Source: Dyella_A sp049445995 (GTDB lineage Bacteria; Pseudomonadota; Gammaproteobacteria; Xanthomonadales; Rhodanobacteraceae). From it: DNA of 64,000 nt. The notes beneath the pieces were generated by a model, which was not told the DNA's origin, searched no databases, and saw only the letters and a list, made by a program, of their open reading frames with translations. The stretch covers positions 1 through 64,000 of the forward strand of contig NZ_JBMSDZ010000012.1 in the NCBI RefSeq assembly GCF_049445995.1, given 5' to 3'. This document shows positions 59,451 through 64,000 of the stretch, in pieces (within the stretch, counting starts at the first letter, position 1; each line of letters starts with the position of its first letter). The translations under genes and the position numbers were made by a program.

Positions 59451-59965
59451 CAGAAGCCCTCCGTGGACCGGAACAGGCCCACGCGCATGTCGGCAGCCAC
59501 GTAGATCAGGCGGTCGTCGACGAAGGTCTTGCCGTCGGCCACCACCAGCGCCAGCTTGCCGCGCATCACGCGGCGCACGTCGACCTCGTAGCGCACCCGC
59601 TTCGCGCTCGGCAGCACCTGGCCGGAGAACTTCACCTGTCCCACGCCCAGCGCCCGGCCGCGGCCGGGCTCGCCCAGCCATGGCAGGAAGAAGCCGGACA
59701 GCTGCCACATCGCATCGAGCCCGAGGCAGCCCGGCATCACCGGGTCACCGTCGAAGTGGCAGCCGAAGAACCACAGCGCCGGGTGGATGTCGAGCTCGGC
59801 GCGCAGCACGCCCTTGCCGTGCGCGCCGCCGTGGTCGTCGACGTGGGTGATGCGGTCGAACATCAGCATCGGCGGCGAGGGCAGGCGGGCATTGCCGGGG
59901 CCGAACAGCTCACCGCGGGCACAGGCCAGCAGTTGCTCCCGGTCGAACGAGGAAGGACGTGTCAT
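59450..59965 (-). CDS. fabA: Beta-hydroxydecanoyl-ACP dehydratase/isomerase
   Basis: A 171-residue hotdog-fold enzyme that dehydrates 3-hydroxydecanoyl-ACP and isomerises trans-2 to cis-3 decenoyl-ACP, introducing the double bond without O2. The active-site His and Asp lie in FFGCHFDGDPVMPGCLGLDAMWQL. Length equals the E. coli enzyme. ATG 59965 begins MTRPSSFDREQLLACARGELFG. Preceded by a perfect FNR-type box. Confidence 0.95.
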   Translation of the reverse strand: MTRPSSFDREQLLACARGELFGPGNARLPSPPMLMFDRITHVDDHGGAHGKGVLRAELDIHPALWFFGCHFDGDPVMPGCLGLDAMWQLSGFFLPWLGEPGRGRALGVGQVKFSGQVLPSAKRVRYEVDVRRVMRGKLALVVADGKTFVDDRLIYVAADMRVGLFRSTEGF

Positions 59966-60020
59966 GGGAAAGGCTTCAGTGGAGGAGCGAACAGTCTGGA
60001 TGGCCGCCGGGGCGGCGGCC

Positions 60021-60034
60021 TTGATGCGCATCAA
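60021..60034 (-). promoter_or_regulatory. Perfect FNR/Anr box upstream of fabA
   Basis: TTGATGCGCATCAA is a perfect dyad and a full match to TTGAT-N4-ATCAA. It lies 55 nt before the fabA start codon and 62 nt after the nadB stop, in the only gap between the two gene pairs. Low-oxygen activation of fabAB is inferred. Confidence 0.75.
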
Positions 60035-60096
60035 GCGCAGCGCGGCTGGGGGTGCGCATGGGCCACGGGCCGTGGCCCCGACCGCCTCTGACCGGG

Positions 60097-61533
60097 TCAT
60101 GCGGCCACGGTCGCGTCGCGCCGCCAGTGCGCGCCCAGGCTGTCGGTGCGGCGCAGGGCGGCCAGCAGCACGGCTTCGCCCAGTCGTGCCTGCCAGCCGT
60201 GCCAGGCCGCGCAGGTGCGCAGGGCGTCACGCAGGGTGGTGGCGTCGCGCCGGGGGCCGGCCGCCGTCCACAACAGCTGGCGCAGGGCTGCCAATGTCCC
60301 GGCATCCAGTGCCGGCCCACGCTCGATCCAGCGAGCCGTACCCTGCCCGCGCAACGGCCCCGCCAACGTGGCCAGTCGCGTGCCCAGCCTGCGCCCGCAG
60401 GCCACGCCTTCGAGCAGCGAATTGCTGGCGAGCCGGTTGGCGCCATGCACGCCGTTGCAGGCCACCTCGCCCACCGCGTGCAGGCCGGGTATGCCGGTAT
60501 CGCCATCCAGGCCGGTGGCCAGCCCGCCCATGTGGAAGTGAGCCGCGGGCGTCACGGGGATGGATCCGGTGCGCGGATCGATGCCGTGTGCCAGACAGGC
60601 GGCGAGCACGCCGGGAAACCGCTGCGGCCAGTCGGTGACGGCGGTGGCGTCGAGCCAGGCGCCGCCCTCACGGCAGGCCTGCCATACGCGCCGTGCGACC
60701 ACGTCGCGCGGTGCGAGATCGCCCAGCGGGTGCAGATCCTTCATCAGCGGGTGTCCGTGCACGTCGTGCAGGCGTGCACCGGCACCACGCAATGCTTCGG
60801 TGATCAGCGGCAGGTTTTGCCGGCCGGGCAGATCGAGCGCGGTCGGATGGAACTGCATGAATTCCAGGTCGCGCGCCGCGGCACCGGCGGCCAGGCCCAG
60901 CGCCAGGCCCGCACCGTCCGCGCCGGGCGGGTTGCTGGTGCGGCCGAACAGGCTGCCGATGCCACCGGTGGCGAGCACGACATGCGCCGCGTCGTGGGTT
61001 TCCCCGCGGCCGCGTTCGTCGCGGGTGAGCAGGCCGACCACGTGGCCGTCGCGCCAGCGCAGCGCATCGACATCCACGCCACCGCGCCACTGGATGTGCG
61101 TGGCACGCTGTGCCTGCGCGCGCAGGGCCTGCATCAGGGCCGCGCCGGTGCCGTCGCCGCCGGCGTGCACGATGCGCGCCGCGCCGTGCCCGCCTTCGCG
61201 GCCCAGTTGCAGGCGGCCGTCCGCGTCGCGATCGAACGCCACGCCCTGCGCGGCGAGCCAGGCCACGGTGCGCGGCGCTTCGTCGGTGAGGCAGCGCACG
61301 GCGGCCTCGTCGTTGTGGTGCGCTCCGGCGACCAGCGTGTCGTGCGCGTGCGCCGCCGGGCCGTCGGCCGCGTCCACGGCCGCGGCGATGCCCCCCTGCG
61401 CCAGTGCGCTGGCGCTGCCGCAGCCATCGTGCGCGCGGCACAGCAGGCGCACCGGCCGGGGCGCGGCGGCGAGCGCGGTGGCCAGCCCGGCGACGCCCGC
61501 GCCGACGATCAGCACCGGTGCCTCCGCGCGCAT
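60097..61533 (-). CDS. nadB: L-aspartate oxidase
   Basis: A 478-residue FAD enzyme of the succinate dehydrogenase/fumarate reductase flavoprotein group, making iminoaspartate for NAD synthesis. It has the FAD motif VGAGVAGLATALAAA at the N-terminus, SASALAQGGIAAA, FHPTALDLPG and the C-terminal EVACNGVHGANRLASNSLLEG. The C-terminal helical domain is somewhat short compared with the usual 530-540 residues. It can use O2 or fumarate as acceptor, so it works anaerobically. It starts 1 nt inside the nadA stop (TGATG overlap). ATG 61533 is chosen at MRAEAPVLIVGAG. Confidence 0.93.
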   Translation of the reverse strand: MRAEAPVLIVGAGVAGLATALAAAPRPVRLLCRAHDGCGSASALAQGGIAAAVDAADGPAAHAHDTLVAGAHHNDEAAVRCLTDEAPRTVAWLAAQGVAFDRDADGRLQLGREGGHGAARIVHAGGDGTGAALMQALRAQAQRATHIQWRGGVDVDALRWRDGHVVGLLTRDERGRGETHDAAHVVLATGGIGSLFGRTSNPPGADGAGLALGLAAGAAARDLEFMQFHPTALDLPGRQNLPLITEALRGAGARLHDVHGHPLMKDLHPLGDLAPRDVVARRVWQACREGGAWLDATAVTDWPQRFPGVLAACLAHGIDPRTGSIPVTPAAHFHMGGLATGLDGDTGIPGLHAVGEVACNGVHGANRLASNSLLEGVACGRRLGTRLATLAGPLRGQGTARWIERGPALDAGTLAALRQLLWTAAGPRRDATTLRDALRTCAAWHGWQARLGEAVLLAALRRTDSLGAHWRRDATVAA

Positions 61534-62558
61534 CACGCGGCCTCGTGCCGGCCCACTGCCAACATGCGCTCCAGCGCGTGACGGGCCCGCGCGGCGACGT
61601 CGGCGGGCACCTCGACCGCGTGCTGCGTCCCGCGCAATGCGGCGTGGATGGCAGGCAGCGTGATGCGTTGCATGTGCGGGCACAGGTTGCAGGGCTTGAT
61701 GAACTGGGTCGCCGGGAAGCGCATGCGCAGGTTGTCGGCCATCGAGCATTCGGTGATCAGCGCCACGCGCTCGGGCTGCTCGCGCTCCAGCCAGCGACCC
61801 ATGGCGCTGGTCGAACCCACGAAATCGGCCTCGGCCAGCACCTCGGGCGGGCATTCGGGATGCGCCACCAGCTTGGCGCCGAAGCGCTCGCGCGCATGGC
61901 GTGCCTCCTGCGCGGTGAACTTCTCGTGCACCTCGCACTGGCCGTGCCACAGGATCAGCCGTACCTGCGTCTGCGTGGCCACATGACTGCCCAGATAGCG
62001 GTCGGGCAGGAAGATCACCTGCGCGCTGCCCATCGCCTCGACCACCTGCACGGCGTTGGCGGAGGTGCAGCAGGCATCGGACTCGGCCTTCACGGCGGCG
62101 GAGGTGTTGACGTAGCTGACGACCGGCACGCCCGGGTATTGCGCACGCAGGGCGCGCACGTCGGCGGCGGTGATCGAGGACGCCAGCGAGCAGCCGGCCT
62201 GCGGATCGGGGATCAGCACGGTCTTCCGCGGCGCGAGGATCTTGGCGCTCTCGGCCATGAAATGGACGCCGCACAGCACGATCAGGCTGGCCGCGCAGTC
62301 GGCCGCGGCCTGCGCCAGCGCCAGCGAGTCGCCGGTGATGTCGGCCACGCCGTGGAAGATCTCCGGCGACTGGTAGCTGTGCGCCATGATCACCGCGCCC
62401 CGCTCACGCTTGAGCGCGTTGATGGCGTCGATCCACGGCAGGTGCAGGGGCAATTCCAGGCAGGGAACGAGGGGTTCCAGCCGCTCGATCAGCGCGGCGT
62501 ACTCGTGTTCCAGGCCGTCGCGCCAGGCGGGCGCGGTGGCAACGGTTCGGGCAGACAT
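61533..62558 (-). CDS. nadA: Quinolinate synthase NadA
   Basis: A 341-residue Fe-S enzyme that condenses iminoaspartate with dihydroxyacetone phosphate to quinolinate. The three Cys that bind the 4Fe-4S cluster are in VLCGVHFMAESA, DACCTSANAVQV and KPCNLCPHMQRI; FLPDRYLG is also conserved. ATG 62558 begins MSARTVATAPAWR. It follows the chorismate mutase-UbiT gene by 14 bp and is coupled to nadB, forming an operon. nadC is not in the window. Confidence 0.95.
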   Translation of the reverse strand: MSARTVATAPAWRDGLEHEYAALIERLEPLVPCLELPLHLPWIDAINALKRERGAVIMAHSYQSPEIFHGVADITGDSLALAQAAADCAASLIVLCGVHFMAESAKILAPRKTVLIPDPQAGCSLASSITAADVRALRAQYPGVPVVSYVNTSAAVKAESDACCTSANAVQVVEAMGSAQVIFLPDRYLGSHVATQTQVRLILWHGQCEVHEKFTAQEARHARERFGAKLVAHPECPPEVLAEADFVGSTSAMGRWLEREQPERVALITECSMADNLRMRFPATQFIKPCNLCPHMQRITLPAIHAALRGTQHAVEVPADVAARARHALERMLAVGRHEAA

Positions 62559-62572
62559 GACGATCCTTGCGG

Positions 62573-63415
62573 TCAGGCGGCGTTGCGCCGTGCGTCGCGT
62601 GCCGCACGGGCCAGCCGCGCCCCGCGGTTGAGCGCGATGCGCAGTCCGAGCGGCACCTGCTCCCACGGCAGCCGATCGAGCAGGTTGCGCGCGGTGAGGC
62701 CCAGTTCGGTATCGCCGGTGAGGACCAACGCACGCTGGAAGAACAGCGTGTCGGCGTCTTCCAGCCGGCTGGCCAGCAACAGCAGGTCGGTGGCGCTGCC
62801 GCGCACGCAGGCTTCGGCGCCGCCGCCGACAGTCGCCAGGCGCCCTTCGCGCAGGGTGAGTACCCAGTGCAGCCCCAGGTCGGTGACCTCGATCCCGAGC
62901 CGGCGTCCGGCCATGAAGTCGAGCGCATGGTCCGCCAGCGGGGCGGCCAGCACGCTGGCCATCGCCCGTTCCAGCATGGCGTTCTGCCAGCGCCGGGGGA
63001 CGACCCGCAACAGCGGCGCGAGGCGCCGGGGCGGGGGCAGCAGGCGCAGCATGGGTGTGGCGCGTTCGCGATCGATCGAAGGGTTCATGCCGCCGAGCAT
63101 GCCTGCTTGTGCACGGTTGCCGCGTTGATCCAGGTCAGCCGCCATGCCCTGCTGCACGCAGGCGTCGGCGATCGCCAGGTCGAGCAGGCGGGCTGCGGTG
63201 GCTGTCGGCACGCCCAGTTTCCGCGCCAGCACATCGGCGCGCTGGCGCACCGCCCGCTCGCGCGCCGGGTCACGCATCGGCAAGCCGGCGCGGGGCTTGA
63301 GCCATGCCACGCTGCGGACCAGCTGCCGGCGCATGGCGAGCATGACCAGCAGGCTGTCGTCGACGGCATCGATGGCGTGACGGGCGTGCGACAGGGCAAG
63401 GCGTTCAGGCAGCAT
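62573..63415 (-). CDS. ubiT: Chorismate mutase-UbiT fusion (AroQ-type domain plus SCP2 lipid carrier)
   Basis: A 280-residue protein with two domains. Residues about 5-95 match AroQ-type chorismate mutases: HARHAIDAVDDSLLVMLAMR, then RRQLVRSVAWLKPRAGLPMR and DPARERAVRQRAD, with active-site Arg and Lys in place. Residues about 135-245 match the SCP2 sterol-carrier fold of UbiT/YhbT: MLERAMASVLAAPLADHALDF, then LGLHWVLTLREGRLATVGGG and VLTGDTELGLTARNLLDRLPW. UbiT is the lipid-binding factor of O2-independent ubiquinone synthesis together with UbiUV, encoded 4.5 kb away. A variable linker (about 95-130) joins the domains. It is in an operon with the membrane protein upstream (11-bp overlap) and nadAB downstream. 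ATG 63415 begins MLPERLALSHARH. Confidence 0.85.
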   Translation of the reverse strand: MLPERLALSHARHAIDAVDDSLLVMLAMRRQLVRSVAWLKPRAGLPMRDPARERAVRQRADVLARKLGVPTATAARLLDLAIADACVQQGMAADLDQRGNRAQAGMLGGMNPSIDRERATPMLRLLPPPRRLAPLLRVVPRRWQNAMLERAMASVLAAPLADHALDFMAGRRLGIEVTDLGLHWVLTLREGRLATVGGGAEACVRGSATDLLLLASRLEDADTLFFQRALVLTGDTELGLTARNLLDRLPWEQVPLGLRIALNRGARLARAARDARRNAA

Positions 63416-64000
63416 CGACGGATTCCCCAGCGCAATCCGTGGTGGTGACCGGGGACCCCGCGCGGTGCAGAAAACCGCGCGCTGCGCGCAGTGATCCGGC
63501 GAGGGTGAACCCGTGCAGCGCCCATGCTGCCACCTGCGCGGCGCCGGCCAGCCGTGCCAGTTCCGGCCGTGGCCACAGCACGGCGACAAGCAGCAGCGCG
63601 GCCGCGCCGCCCTGCACGGCCAGCACCTGACGCTTGCGGCGCTCTTCCAGCAGCCGCTGCACGCCCGGGATCCGCGTGCCTCGTGGAACCCGGCGGCGCA
63701 GGTCGATCCAGACGATGAACGGCACGATCTCCAGCGCCATCGAACCGACCAGCAGGGGCCATCCGATACCCAGCGCCAGTGTGCCGGCCAGCATCCCCGC
63801 GCCACCCGCCAGCGCGATCGTGGCCGCCGCCAGGGCCAGCAGGCCGAGCCGCCAGTGCTGGTACAGCGCGTGCCGCCGCTCCCGCGCGATCGGCCATTGC
63901 AGGGCGAGCGCGGCCAGCACGAACGCGCCGCCGCCCGCCGCGACTGTCACCGGCCAGGCGATGCCGCCAGGCCGGTGCAGGTGCCAGGCACCGGCCAGCG
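63405..64000 (-). CDS. Polytopic membrane protein, 5' end outside the window
   Basis: The frame is open from the right edge to a stop at 63405 (at least 198 residues), with at least six hydrophobic segments. ALEIVPFIVWIDLRRRVPRG recalls a conserved loop of heme-copper-like membrane proteins seen near NnrS and related genes in denitrifiers, but the match is weak. Upstream residues near the edge (LAGAWHLHRPGGIAWP) contain two His, and the hydrophobic character continues to the edge, so the true start is probably outside. A GTG at 63950 is an internal alternative. It overlaps ubiT by 11 bp, so it is co-transcribed with it. Confidence 0.7.
   Translation of the reverse strand, partial: LAGAWHLHRPGGIAWPVTVAAGGGAFVLAALALQWPIARERRHALYQHWRLGLLALAAATIALAGGAGMLAGTLALGIGWPLLVGSMALEIVPFIVWIDLRRRVPRGTRIPGVQRLLEERRKRQVLAVQGGAAALLLVAVLWPRPELARLAGAAQVAAWALHGFTLAGSLRAARGFLHRAGSPVTTTDCAGESVDAA

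Overview
The window is about 64 kb of high-GC, gene-dense chromosomal DNA. It reads like a Xanthomonadales gammaproteobacterium, most plausibly a denitrifying Rhodanobacter-like member of the Rhodanobacteraceae (inference). The reasons are an Oar-like TonB-dependent receptor next to a TPR-sulfotransferase, a zwf-pgl-edd-eda cluster under a GntR/HutC-type regulator, many dispersed palindromes, and cbb3 oxidase, quinol NO reductase and UbiU/UbiV genes close together. No tRNA, rRNA, CRISPR array, transposase or phage gene was recognised.

Layout. 0-9 kb: CDF metal exporter, DUF3147 protein, PagL-type lipid A deacylase, a decayed M16 peptidase, an orphan RND pump, and btuB behind a cobalamin riboswitch. 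9.7-14.6 kb: Oar-like receptor with a strong terminator, then a TPR-sulfotransferase. 14.6-24.7 kb: a FitAB/VapBC-type toxin-antitoxin pair lying between an intact gntR gene and a broken copy of its 3' end; the Entner-Doudoroff genes zwf, pgl, edd and eda; a frameshifted MFS gene; DUF2239; a DMT transporter. 25-33 kb: S10 peptidase, SnoaL-like protein, PAS-GGDEF protein and a decayed type I restriction-modification operon carrying a zeta-toxin-like gene. 33-42 kb: Lhr helicase with repeat palindromes read in frame, a GH3 glucosidase, an alpha/beta hydrolase and a dense repeat block.

42-64 kb is a coherent low-oxygen respiration region: ccoNOQP-(FixH-like)-ccoI-ccoS-azurin, truncated hemoglobin, a PLP enzyme, tyrA, quinol NO reductase, a SirB2-like protein, ubiD, ubiU and ubiV on the plus strand. 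Converging from the right edge on the minus strand are a membrane protein, a chorismate mutase-UbiT (SCP2) fusion, nadA, nadB, fabA and fabB. Four FNR/Anr-like boxes (consensus TTGAT-N4-ATCAA) lie 53-57 nt upstream of the start codons of ccoN, norZ, ubiU and fabA. This suggests one oxygen-responsive regulator coordinates terminal oxidase, NO removal, O2-independent ubiquinone synthesis and unsaturated fatty-acid synthesis.

The most notable observation is the predicted fusion of chorismate mutase to the SCP2-domain ubiquinone factor UbiT, with ubiUV and ubiD nearby. It joins the chorismate branch point to anaerobic quinone synthesis in one polypeptide. The window is also rich in decay (M16, hsdR, hsdM, gntR fragment, decarboxylase fragment, MFS) and in at least three classes of palindromic repeat, some of them inside genes or supplying a stop codon.
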